A stretch of 64,000 bases of DNA from Punctularia strigosozonata HHB-11173 SS5 (taxonomy: Eukaryota > Basidiomycota > Agaricomycetes > Corticiales > Punctulariaceae). Of the stretch, positions 1 through 10,307 are shown piece after piece. The notes under the pieces are model-generated. The model was not told where the DNA came from. It saw only the letters and a list, made by a program, of their open reading frames with translations, and did not search any database. The stretch is taken from contig NW_006767442.1 in NCBI RefSeq assembly GCF_000264995.1, positions 958,852-1,022,851 of the forward strand. The letters run 5' to 3'. A program made the translations under genes and the position numbers. Every line of letters begins with the position of its first letter. Positions within the stretch are counted from its first letter, which is position 1.

Positions 1-370
1 GGAGACAAGCGCTTTGACGCCCTGTTGTTTCAGGTCAGCACACGTGGTTCGGATTTGGCGCCATAACGTACATGCTTGCGGGCCGTGGAGACGAAGGTCG
101 GGAGCAACTTGGGATCCGATCCCTTGAGCGTTATCTTGGAAACATCGGGCGTGGTCTCGCTACAATGATTAGAGAGGTTCGATAGCTGGCGGTTCTCGTG
201 ACTCACGCAAAGGAGTATGTGAGGTGGGTGTACTTGTTCCAGCTCACGGACGAGAGAGGAAAATCGTCCGAATGCCAGCCGGCGTACCAAGCTGCCGAGA
301 CGGTCGGCTTGGACGCGCCAGCTGATATCACGGACAGTGAAAGGAGCGAAAGGGCTGCGAGGAGTTGCAT
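1..370 (-). CDS. GH18 chitinase, N-terminal part (runs off the left edge)
   Basis: Secreted endochitinase-type glycoside hydrolase family 18, cut by the window edge. The start codon at 368-370 opens a classic signal peptide (MQLLAALSLLSLSVISAGA), followed by the GH18 first-strand pattern AAWYAGWHSDDFPLSSV and KYTHLTYSFAETTPDVSKI. Exons 207-370, 72-159 and 1-21 join in phase across introns 160-206 and 22-71. The third exon reads GVKALVS, which in the family leads into the SxGGW strand; the catalytic DxxDxDxE motif would lie beyond the window. The role, in cell-wall remodelling or chitin use, is inferred from the family. It is divergent from the FAD oxidase at 1154. The family call rests on about 90 residues of conserved N-terminus and is fairly secure. 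Confidence 0.82.
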
Positions 371-1153
371 TAAAACGACGAGGAGAGAGAAAACAGACAG
401 GTTTCAGCTGCCAAAGCGCCTACCGTCATCCTCTGCGCCTCCTTGGACCTATATATCTATCTGTTCGCCCCAGGCATGTGCTCTTTGGAGGTCCGGAGAA
501 ATTTAACCCACAAGAACCTGATAGAGAACTGGCGACCGCGTAGCACACGTGAAGTACGAATTCAAGAAGAGGCGGCATGAGACCTGGCTTGAAGCTATCC
601 TTGACCAGCATCATAACCTTCGATTTCTCTGGCTCCTCCCTTCTGGTACCAGTACTGCATACTACAATAAAGCTGGCGGTGATCTGGACCGCGATCGCGT
701 GGAATCTCACAATCTGATCTGCCCTTGACTGAAGCGCCCACGGGTTACGCGGAACGGGTAAACGGGCCAACGTAGCTTGTTGGGGGAGAGGTTATAACCA
801 GGTACAGTCGAGTAGATACGCACGAAACTTCGTATTTACTCGGGTGTACAAGAGAGAGAGCATGCTGCCGAGCTGATAGAAATCAATGAGATCGGCGAGG
901 CAGTACGAAAAGCGGGTTGCGTCGAGCGATAACGAGGGCCGGTCCGTTACAGGTGGACTCCCGCAAGCATCCACTTGCATGCTTTGACTCAGGCTCTGTC
1001 TATCGTCTTCGCCGGCCCATCTAGGCACATGCCGTACATTGTCTTCACTTACATACCGTCGGCTTCGGCAATGGTCGGTCGAAGTACTAATACATAGATC
1101 AACGCGGGCTGGTCTTATCGGAACTATCTCCAATCCCAGCAACACCGCCAGAC
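371..1153. other. Divergent intergenic region, chitinase / FAD oxidase
   Basis: This is the shared upstream region of two divergent genes. Apart from the TATA-like run near 450 I see no coding sequence with family support and no repeat. Confidence 0.6.
450..456 (-). promoter_or_regulatory. TATA-like box of the chitinase gene
   Basis: A TATATAT run lies about 80 bp upstream of the chitinase ATG at 370, the usual distance for a fungal TATA element. The position supports it, but function is inferred. Confidence 0.45.
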
Positions 1154-2791
1154 ATGACTGTGAGCCCGTCGGACAGAATCGTGATCGTCGGCGGCGGCGT
1201 CTTCGGCATATCCACCGCGTACCATCTCCTCAAGCGAGGATTCACGGATGTTACTGTGCTCGAGAGGGCGTCTACCGTCCCAGCTCCGGACGCAGCGAGT
1301 TCTGATATTAACAAAAGTACGTGGCATGCACGTCCAAACTGCGCCATAGTGTTGACAGATCTATATGTAGTCGTTCGGAGCTCGTATGCGGACTCGTTTT
1401 ACACCCGTCTTGCTCGCGAGGCGATCGCAGAATGGAAGAAAGTCGAAGAGTGGGGTGATACATACCAGGAGTGAGTCTATGGCGATAATCTGCTTTGCCA
1501 TTATTCTAACCTCGCCCGCAAGATGCGGATGCGTCATGTTGAGTGCCGGCAACGTCGCCTCGTACACGGACGACGCATACCACAATGACATCGCGTCCGG
1601 GGCACGTATCGAGACACTTGAGAATGTCACCGCCATGCGCGCCCTCTTCCCTCCCGATGTACGCTTCGCCGCCGACGCCGGTCCGGATACCATCCGCCAT
1701 CTCAACGGGTACATTAATCGCGACGGAGGTTGGGCGAAGGCCACTCAAGGCGTCGCTATGATGGCGGAAAAGGTTCGTGGAATGGGCGGGAAGATCCTAC
1801 ATGGGAAGGGCGTGGCGAGCTTGGTCAAAGAGGCCTCCCGAACAGTGGGGGTCAAATGTCAAGATGGTGAAGTTATTCCAGCCGCGCTAGTCGTGCTAGC
1901 AGCCGGCTCTTGGACAGCTTCGACATTTCCCGAGTTGGATCTCGACACTAGATGCCTTGCCACCGGGTGAGCAGCCACCATGATACCATACCATGTCGCA
2001 CACAACATGTAGACTCTAACATGGATCCTGGACAGCCAGACCGTTGCTACCATCCAGCTCACTGAGGAAGAAGCTGCACGCTATCGTGCCTGTCCTGTCA
2101 TTCTGGATTTCGGTTCTGGATTCTACATGTTTCCGGTCCGTATTTTCCTTGGTTGTTTATCGGTCGGTGGTTCACAACGTACCGTTTATCAGCCCAACCA
2201 GCAGAATATAGTCAAACTCGCCATTCACTCGACCGGCTTCACGCGTACTGTCCCCACGCCTGTCCCCGATGCTCCTACAGGGTCGCAAAGGAATATATCA
2301 ACTCCAAGGACAATCACGAGCCACGGCAACGACGGTCTGCGGATCCCGCGGTCCTCGGTGAAGGCTTTGCGGAGCTTCCTGCGCCAGGTGTACCCTGAGC
2401 TCGGCAAAAAACCGTTCAGCGGGACACGACTATGTTGGTACACTGACTCGCCCGACTCGGACTGGGTCATCGGACCCCACCCATCCGACGCCGGTATCCT
2501 CCTCGCAACGTCCGGCAGCGGTCATGCGTACAAGGTTCGTAGGATGCCCGTCTTGCATTGCGCGCAAAAGCTTGATGATCATGCTACGAACAGTTCCTAC
2601 CTGTGATTGGCCGCCTGGTCGCGGATGCGGTACAAGGCGTCATGGATCCTGCGTTGGTGAAGAGGTTTGCGGTAGATAGGGACATTTTGAAAGAAGATCG
2701 GACTCGTTTGCCGTCGAATGAAAGAGGGTTCGGAGGTGTGCAGGAGCTTACGGAAGATATACTTTGTACGCCGGAAGATCTACTGCCATGA
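1154..2791 (+). CDS. FAD-dependent amine oxidase (sarcosine / fructosyl-amino-acid oxidase type)
   Basis: DAO-family flavoenzyme that oxidises a secondary amine (sarcosine, pipecolate or fructosyl amino acid), giving H2O2. Six exons close exactly: 1154-1316, 1371-1470, 1523-1966, 2036-2135, 2193-2534 and 2594-2791, coding 448 aa, the usual length. The Rossmann motif VGGGVFGISTAYHL follows the start and SDINKIVR matches the region after the FAD-binding helix. RLCWYTDSPDSDW carries Cys350 in the CxYT context that covalently binds FAD in monomeric sarcosine oxidase, and GSGHAYKFLPVIG is the C-terminal flavin motif. The C-terminus (EDLLP) is not a peroxisomal SKL signal, which many relatives have. 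Substrate cannot be read from sequence. The gene converges with the phosphatase gene ending at 2992. Confidence 0.88.
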
Positions 2792-2991
2792 ATGCAGTGA
2801 TCTCAGGTGATGATACATCAGCATGGACTCCAGGCTCGAATAGAAACTCCATGTGATCGACGCACATATGCTGAACGGCTCTACCGTTGTCAGGATTCCA
2901 GGTCCCGGGCATGAATCAGGGAATAGCAAATGACTATCATTTTTGGATTGTATTCCCTCATGACAGAGCCAGAAGATCTACGATGATTCTG

Positions 2992-5049
2992 TCAAAGCTG
3001 CTTTCTAAACAGCGCGGAATGCCTCCATTCCCGACTTGACAGCGTCGTGCCGTTCGAGATACGTCCATCCAATGTCACATTTACCGGAGTGTGGGCTCCG
3101 ACGTAGGCCGCAAACACTTCGTCCAAGGTGTCGAGGACCTCGAAGCCAGCCTGCATTTGCACTGGTGTCAGCCAACAGCGCGATGGATCGATTGACGAGG
3201 TTGCATACCTGCTCCTCAACGAAGTTGTCTCCTCCGCCCGCTACGTAGTCGGACGTGACGACCGTATACGTCGTATCGGCATCCAGCGCGGTGCCGTTGA
3301 CATGGAGCGAAACGAGCCGGCTTCCGACAGCAGCAGTAGGGTCGTAGACGAACTCGACGTTGACGGAGACCTGGACAAAGCTCGTGACCTCCTCCGAGTT
3401 AAACACACTCGTCGCGCTCGCGATACCCTCGAACACCTTGTTGAGCACGTCTCCCGTGAGCTGTAGCGTCGTGACCGCGTTCCCGAACGGGTAGCTAGTC
3501 AGGATCTCGCCCATCGTCACGTCACCCGCATCGATCCCGGAGCGGATCGTGCCGGCGTTGATGAGCGCGAGGTCGGGGGCAAGCGACTGGTTCCGCGCGT
3601 ACTCAAATATCGCATCCGCGAGGACGTCGCCCTGCGTGCATTCCATCTTTTGGCACGTCGACTGGTCGAGATCGACGAGCGAGACGCCGACGACCTCCGA
3701 CTCGTACGCGGCGAAGGACTCGGCCCATGTTTTGATTTGCGCCTCGAGCTTTGCGTCCTGGCCGGTGGCGTTCGTCATGTGAATCGGCGCGCCCTCGTAG
3801 GCGACGACCTTGCCCTGATGGTCGAAGCTGATGTCGATGTATCCGAGGTATTCGCCCCAGCGGTACCTGTGCGAGCGTCAGCGATCCTGTAATTCGGTCG
3901 AAGAGGGAATGTATGCGCACGCTTGGGTGATGAATACCTCGTCGCCGTCGAGATTGGTCTCGATGGTCGGGTAAGGGCCCAAGGCACCAGTGATGTTGCC
4001 GAGCAGGGTGTGCGAGTGTCCGCCGACGATCATGTAGAGGCCCCGCGTCTGCTGCGCGAGGATCTTGTCAAAGGAGTAGCCGATGTGGGTCATCGCGATG
4101 ATGCGCTTGATGTTCGTGGTCCGGTGGATCTCGTCGATGGCATGCTGCATCGCCTGGACATGGTCGGTGAAGGTCGTGCCGGGGTCCGGGTTCGAGATGG
4201 TCGTGGTGGTATTGGTGGTGAGTCCGATGACGGCGACGTCGAGGTGCTCAAAGATGTGGTAAGGCTTGATCGCTTTCCGCAGGGCGGTGTTGTTCGTCTT
4301 GATGTTGGCGCAGACGGTAGGGAATGTTAGGTTATTCAGCTGTTTGGGGGTGTCAGAGGTGAACGTGATGGCCTTGGCCGAAGATGACATACGAAAGCAG
4401 CAAGGTAGTCGTCGCCACGGTCAAACTCATGGTTGCCTGGTACGAACGCGTCGAAACCCTGAGTGAAACAGCTTACAGCGTCGGGTTGAAAACCGCAGGC
4501 GACGTGTCATACCAGCTGGTTTATGGTCTCCGAGATGGGGTACGCTGCGCGGACAGGGTAAGCAGCTGAACTCGACTGAATAGCACATGCACAAACCTCC
4601 AAGGACCGAGAAGAACAAGGTTCCCTGTGAATCAGGTTCGGAAGACCATCAGGAAAGACTAGGGGTCGTTCGTACCTGGAACTCGTCTCCGGCATCCAAG
4701 AGCAGGCTGTTCTTGACGCCTGGCCTCAACTCGTCAACCTTGTCCTTGATCCGCGCATAACCGCCGACGCAGCCAACAGTCGGATCAGTGCAGCTAGCAC
4801 CGCTCAACTTGTATTCGTCCAGGTGAGCATGGACGTCGTTAGCTGTATGGCTGTCAGTTCTTTACGCGCGGAGAGGACAAGAAGACGCGTCTTACTGTGG
4901 AAGATGGTCAGGTTGAACAAGTCGTCATGGTGGTGTCCGTGTCCCGGTTTTGACCAGTGTCGGGAAACGAGCTTGTTCGCCTCCGGCAACGGGTTTGCTG
5001 TTGCGCAGGAGGCTAGCGCGGCCAGGAGGACGAAGCTGGAGTGCAACAT
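2992..5049 (-). CDS. Secreted 5'-nucleotidase / UshA-type metallophosphatase
   Basis: Calcineurin-like metallophosphoesterase with a 5'-nucleotidase C-terminal domain, likely hydrolysing extracellular nucleotides or phosphate esters. Eight exons join in phase: 4896-5049, 4676-4842, 4597-4624, 4513-4544, 4393-4458, 3921-4339, 3209-3866 and 2992-3150, coding 560 aa. Exons 3 and 4 are only 28 and 32 nt. A signal peptide (MLHSSFVLLAALASCATA) is followed by the metal-site blocks TNDVHAH (from residue 52), GNHEFDRG (135), MTHIGYSFD (232) and GGHSHT (255). The C-terminal domain shows the substrate-pocket-like AGGGDNF. The tail has no obvious GPI-type hydrophobic end, so a secreted form is more likely than an anchored one. 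It shares a 345-bp divergent promoter with the ABCF gene. Confidence 0.9.
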
Positions 5050-5394
5050 AGCTCAGTGACTCTGGCTTGGCGGCAGAGTGGACTTGTTGGGATTTATAGT
5101 CCTCGCATTCGAGCCGATGTCAACGGAGCACATGGCGTGGTGTTTGGCGAGGGGGTTGCCCAGCGTGATGCGTAATCCATTTTCTCTTGCTACAACGATG
5201 TTTTGCGCATTGTCGGCATCTGTGTGGCCACATGCAAGCAATATGACAGAACGCACGCCCCAGCTTTGCCTCCGATCTCTATGATTCCCTGTTTATTCTT
5301 GGACTTGAGTCAAGACCTAAGACGGCACCGAAGCCCCGCGACATATACTTGGGCGCAATGAACGAGACGCAGTCAAACCAGCTCCGTGCTCATC
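5050..5394. promoter_or_regulatory. Bidirectional promoter, phosphatase / ABCF, with an upstream ATG
   Basis: Only 345 bp separate the two start codons. An out-of-frame ATG at 5358 lies 37 bp before the ABCF start and opens a frame of 118 codons, ending at 5714 inside the ABCF gene. If transcripts start above 5358, scanning ribosomes would meet this ATG first. Confidence 0.5.
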
Positions 5395-8359
5395 ATGTCT
5401 GCCAATCTTCTAGGCGATCTCGTTCATCGAATGCAGCCAAATGCTCTGGAGCGTGTATCACAGGCGTTGGATGCTCACATCAACTCCAAGACTCGAAAGG
5501 AAGATGCGCTTCTCGACATCCTGCTTGCCGCGTTCCAGGAGTCGGAAATCGAACGTCATCGGGCCTTCGAACTAGTGGATGCAGCCGAAGCCGAGCGGAA
5601 GGCCCGTCGCAGAGCCGACGTCGAGAAGAAGGCGAAGGAGAGAGCAGCCAAGAAAGCCGGAAAGGCTCAACCTTCAGACAGGTTGGCTGCCACCCCGTCC
5701 TCAGGGAAAGCTAGTCCGCGCATGGTGGAAGAAGTTACTCAAGTCAGCGCTACTGCTTCTACCAGCGATTCGAGTGTTGATCAACGTCCAGAATGTCTCC
5801 CCATCCGCTGCTGAAGCAATCTCCCAGACATCAGTTTCTATCGTGCCACCGATCGTCGTAACAACTCAGCAAAGCAGGTTTCATACCGAAACTATTATCA
5901 CCGCCTCGAAAGAGATCGATCTCAAAGGCTTGAACCTTGCCGTTGGCAAGCTCGAGCTTCTCGAAGATGCACTCCTGCGCCTCAAGGAGGGCGTCAAATA
6001 TGGGCTTGTCGGACGAAATGGTACCGGAAAGAGCAGTGAGCATCCAATGTCGGTTTCAGCACATATACCCGTTCATCACTTCATCACACAGCGTTGTTGT
6101 ATGCGCTCGGCGAAGGATTGATACCCGGTCTTCCTCCGACGTTGAAGATTATCCTCGTGAGCCAAACCGCAGGGGTGGAGCGATATGACCTCGAAACCAA
6201 CCCGGGATATGGGGCGCAGGACGCTCTTCATTTTGTCCTCGATAGCGACCATGAACGAAAACAGGTTGCAGAGGACTTCGCGAGTCAGCATGTGTATCGT
6301 ATCTCTGAGGGGCAGCCGATCTGACTTCTTCTAGTGCTCTCCAAGATCATGGAATCGGACAATCCTTCGCCTCAGGAAGTACATAAAGCCGTTTCCTCGA
6401 TATATGTAGCTCGCAAGAGAGCCGAGCTGGAAGATGCTCAACGCATTGCGTCGAAGAGGAGCGGGGCTCGGGGCGCCGACGCCAGGAAGCGCTTGCTTGT
6501 AGTCGAAGCTGAATTGGCGGCGGAGGAGAAACGCGCGAACATGACCGATGGCGACGGCATCTACACCCTCGTGGATGCAGCGCACCTGGTCGCAGAACTG
6601 TCTGCGGCTCTAGACCTGGTTAGTCTCACATCCATGACCTCCATTGTACACAGTCTTACCCGTCTTGCAGATGGAGGCTGCGACGGCTGAATCCCGTGCT
6701 CGCACTGTGCTCCAGGGGCTCGGTTTCCAACAAGATCAATTCTCGCGGCCTGTTTCGTCCTTCTCGGGAGGATGGCGTTCGAGGCTCGCCCTCGCCTCTG
6801 CCCTCCTTCGACGAGCAGATGTGCTACTGCTCGACGAGCCCGTCAATTATCTTGATATTCCTGGTGTTCTATGGTTGGAACGATTTGTCTTGGACCTACC
6901 CGCGACCGTCGTGATTGTCAGCCACGATCGAGCGTTCTGCGACGCAATATCCGAAGAGCTTATCATTATCAGGGAGAAAAAGCTGAGATACTTTGAAGGT
7001 AACCTCTCATCATACGAATTGTGAGTTTCAGTTTGCTCCTTCCCATGAACAAACCACTCAGAGGCATGGCAAGGCAAGAGTGGAAGAAATACAAGAAGAC
7101 GTCCAAGCAGTTGGAAGCACTGGACAAGAAGAAGGCTCATGTAGGTATATCCGACCGCTGCGCATGGTCACGACGTGACGGATCGGTTTCTACAGATACA
7201 GAAAACGATTGAGGAAGGTCTACGGTCTGCCAAGAAGAACGGGGACGATAATCGCCTGCGGATGGTCAAGAGCCGGCAACGAAAACTCGATGAACGATGG
7301 GGTCTCGAAAGAAACGCGGCTGGCCACCGTTTCAAGGTGCATCCGGGATTTTATCGAGCCAGACCTTGCTGCTCATATCTGATCCCCAGCTGAACCGTGA
7401 TTTTGGAGGCTACCACGAGACAAACAGAGCGATGCCCACTCTTGAAGGCCCCGAGAAGGCCATCGAATGGTATTTCCCAGATCCTGAGCCGCTGCGGTTC
7501 CCTGGTGCACTTGTGCACCTTGAGAGCGTGTGCTTTCAATATTCAGGCGCGAAGGCACCTACGTTGTCGGATATACGGCTGACAATAGATATTGGTGATC
7601 GTGTTGCACTCGTTGGACCGAATGGTCATGGGAAGACAAGTAATCTAGTCAGTCCCAGCACCAGCGTGACGCTCATTGCACAATTATATGTTTCCAGCGT
7701 TGATAAACCTTGTTACGGGAGTGACAAAGCCGACAGCGGGCTCTGCTACCTTCCATCCTCAAGCACGTATCGGCCACTACACGCAGCACGCTGTCGAACA
7801 GCTGGCACAAGTGCAGACATCCGCGTTGAAGCACTTCATCGAATACACCTCCGCCGCCGAGAGCGACGCTCGGGCCATCTTAGGCATGCTCGGGCTCACA
7901 GCACGGACCGCGGATGCACAGCCGGTCTGCGCGTTGAGCGGGGGGCAGAGAGTAAGACTAGCGCTGGCGAAGGTTATCTGGACAGCGCCGGATTTGCTCG
8001 TCCTCGATGAAGTTACGAGTAGGCGTGACCCTCATTGCAGATGGTGATCGATCGATTGACTATACCGCTTCTCAGCTCACTTGGACGTTGACAGCATTGC
8101 GGCGCTCATTGATGCTTTGCGAGCTTACGGCGGGGCGATCTTGCTGGCGTCTCACGACCGGCATGCCGTTCGTACCATCGTCGAGGGAGCGCCTCTTCCG
8201 CAAGACGATGAGGACAACCCACAATCAAACGAGACAGGCGAAGACGCAGGTGCATCCGCGCCAGGTAAGACCTATGTCATGCTTCATGGGAAGCTGAAGC
8301 TGCTCGAGCGAGGGGTGGAGGAATACGCGGAACTAGTCGAGCTCAGTGTAGGAACGTAA
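5395..8359 (+). CDS. ABC-F family ATPase with two ABC cassettes, no membrane domain
   Basis: Soluble twin-cassette ATPase of the ABCF class, whose members act on ribosomes or in translation control. Ten exons close in phase (5395-5742, 5792-6035, 6092-6283, 6335-6618, 6671-7020, 7062-7140, 7196-7336, 7390-7639, 7698-8018, 8076-8359), coding 830 aa. Cassette 1 has Walker A GRNGTGKST (190-198), signature FSGGW (387-391) and Walker B LLLDEP (408-413). Cassette 2 has GPNGHGKTT (622-630), LSGGQ (709-713) and LVLDEVT (730-736). In the second cassette Walker B is followed by VTTHLD rather than the usual PTNHLD. A charged linker (KKTSKQLEALDKKKAH) sits between cassettes. The ~120-residue alanine/lysine-rich N-terminus does not let me assign Gcn20, Arb1 or New1. 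The 41-nt intron at 7021-7061 is short but the only one that keeps frame. Confidence 0.88.
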
Positions 8360-8572
8360 GGATGTTGCAATGATCGTACCGATGCAATGGCGGAACATGC
8401 ATTTCCTCCTTGATATTCTCTCCGTGCAGCCTCTGGAGTGCTACAGTCGTTACATGTTGTTCTGAGCTGGGAGCAATTGAGGGATACTTATTGAGGGATC
8501 TGTTGCGAAGACTATTCCCACGCGCTAGCTACCTTCCGCCAGTGTGCAGCTCTCTTTCGCATTCAAATCGAC

Positions 8573-10181
8573 ATGGGGCTCGCTGGTCGCAAGGTCAAAC
8601 GACGCATTGGAAATGATCCTCGCAATTTATCTTGGGCCGACGGTATGTCCCGAACAGCGAATGTGCCCCACCAACTCTCAGCACTAAGCCGGGGTCCCAC
8701 TTACTGGCAGATGCGGCGCGATTTGGCCAGAACTATCTTTCAAAATTTGGCTGGGATGCCTCTCAGGGTCTTGGCGTCTCCGGCGAGGGTCGCACATCGC
8801 ACATCAAGGTGCACCAGAAACTAGACATGTACGGTATCGGCGCGGCGCATCAGAAGGACCCAAATGGCATTGCCTGGAAACAGAACAAAGACTTTGAGAG
8901 TCTGCTCAGGCGGCTGAATGGAGGGGAAGGGGATACCGAGACTGTCGGGACAAAGTTGAGCGGGTTCAGCAAGGCAAAGGAGTTGAGCGGGGACAACGAA
9001 GGAGAAGAGGCGGATGGACAGGCTGCAGGGGAGAAGAGGAAGGCGGATGAGGTTGAAGATGCCAACGACGATGACGAGCAGGATAAGAAGAGGAGGAAAA
9101 AAGAGAAGAAGGAGAAGAAGGAGAAGAGCAAAAAATCGAAACGCAGCGGGGATGTGGAAGGTGAGGCGTCCCCAAGCAGGCTCGAAGAGGACGTCGAGGC
9201 GTCGCCGGCCCCAGAGACCACGACCACCTCGCGCTCATCGTCTGTCCCGATTATTCGAGGGTATGCCATAACTCGCTTATCGTCGACCGGGCGCTCTCAA
9301 ACGCTGATTTCAGGCATCGCGCTCGCTTCATCCGGGCGAAACGTATGGCACTGGCTGACTCCGCGGCTGTCTCAGAAATCTTAGGCATCTCCCGCAATGC
9401 TACTCCTACCATCACGACCTCTACCACCCCTGAGCCCTCCGCTGAACCCGAAGCCGCACCGCTCGAGCAGCTCACCACCTCGTCAAAAAGCGTCATGGAT
9501 TACTTCAAAGAGAAGCTGCTCGCGAAGTCCAACTCGAAAGCGTCGTCATCCTCCAACACACCTATTGCAAAAATACCTCCGGATGCCGGGGAACGCGATC
9601 CGCGAGGTGGCTTAGGATCCTCGAATCTGCGGCACTGTTGGACGACTGCTGAGACGCAAGATGAAGAACATCCTTTACGCGGAGGGCTCGGTGCTTCTCG
9701 TCCTCCTGCATTCGTTTCCTCTTTTACCGCTGCTGCGAGAGATGAGGAGGACGACCGGCCGCGCGGGGGCTTAGGCAGCTCCCGCTCCATTGTGTTTGAC
9801 AGTTCAATCACGGCTGCTACCGTAGTTCCAGAACCTGGCCCGTCAGAGTCGACAGAACCCGCAAAGGTCGGGGAACAGGTTGAGGACGACAGGAAACGAC
9901 GGAAACGCGAGAAGAAGGAACGGAAGGAACGAGAGAGGAAAGCGAAGGAGGTTATAAACGACGACCAGCCTCCACGTGAAGAGGATCAGGCTGCGGTGGC
10001 CGGGCGATCTGCCTCGCCAGAACCGTCTGACAAGAGTGAGAAGAAGAGCAAGAAAAAGAAGTCGCAAAAAGAGATTGCCTCGGAGGAGCCCTCAGGGGAG
10101 GATCCTCCGATAACACCGGTTGGAACAAAAGAGGAGAAACGGCAGAGGAAGAAGGCAAGGAAGGCTCGGCAGGAGGTCTAA
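8573..10181 (+). CDS. PINX1: PINX1/GNO1-like G-patch protein
   Basis: Nucleolar G-patch cofactor; the yeast relative Gno1 activates the DEAH helicase Prp43 in pre-rRNA processing and human PINX1 also binds telomerase. Three exons (8573-8642, 8711-9260, 9314-10181) code 495 aa. The start MGLAGRKVKRRI is followed by the G-patch (ARFGQNYLSKFGWDASQGLG, from residue 25) and the typical continuation HIKVHQKLDMYGIG. A second conserved element, HRARFIRAKRM (208-218), is built across the last intron. The rest is lysine- and glutamate-rich, nuclear-localisation-like sequence. Three near-identical RGGLG(S/A)S motifs stand at residues 304, 329 and 357. The protein is much longer than yeast Gno1 (about 270 aa) because of these low-complexity parts. 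Confidence 0.88.
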
Positions 10182-10307
10182 CATGTTTACTCGCTGTAAT
10201 TCATCTGGCTTGGGCTATATCTTAAGCTGCATCCAACCATAGGCACCTTTGGCCTACTTGCAGCTATGTAACAATACGGTGATTGTGCCCGTTGTCTTGC
10301 AAGCCGT

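Noticed and set aside
426-770. Open frame of 114 codons on the minus strand upstream of the chitinase
   Set aside because: It overlaps the TATA-like element and promoter of the chitinase, has no family resemblance, and its end contains low-quality codon patterns.
8850-9269. Minus-strand frame of 139 codons, serine/phenylalanine-rich
   Set aside because: It is the antisense shadow of the lysine/glutamate-rich part of the PINX1-like gene, whose exon is well supported.
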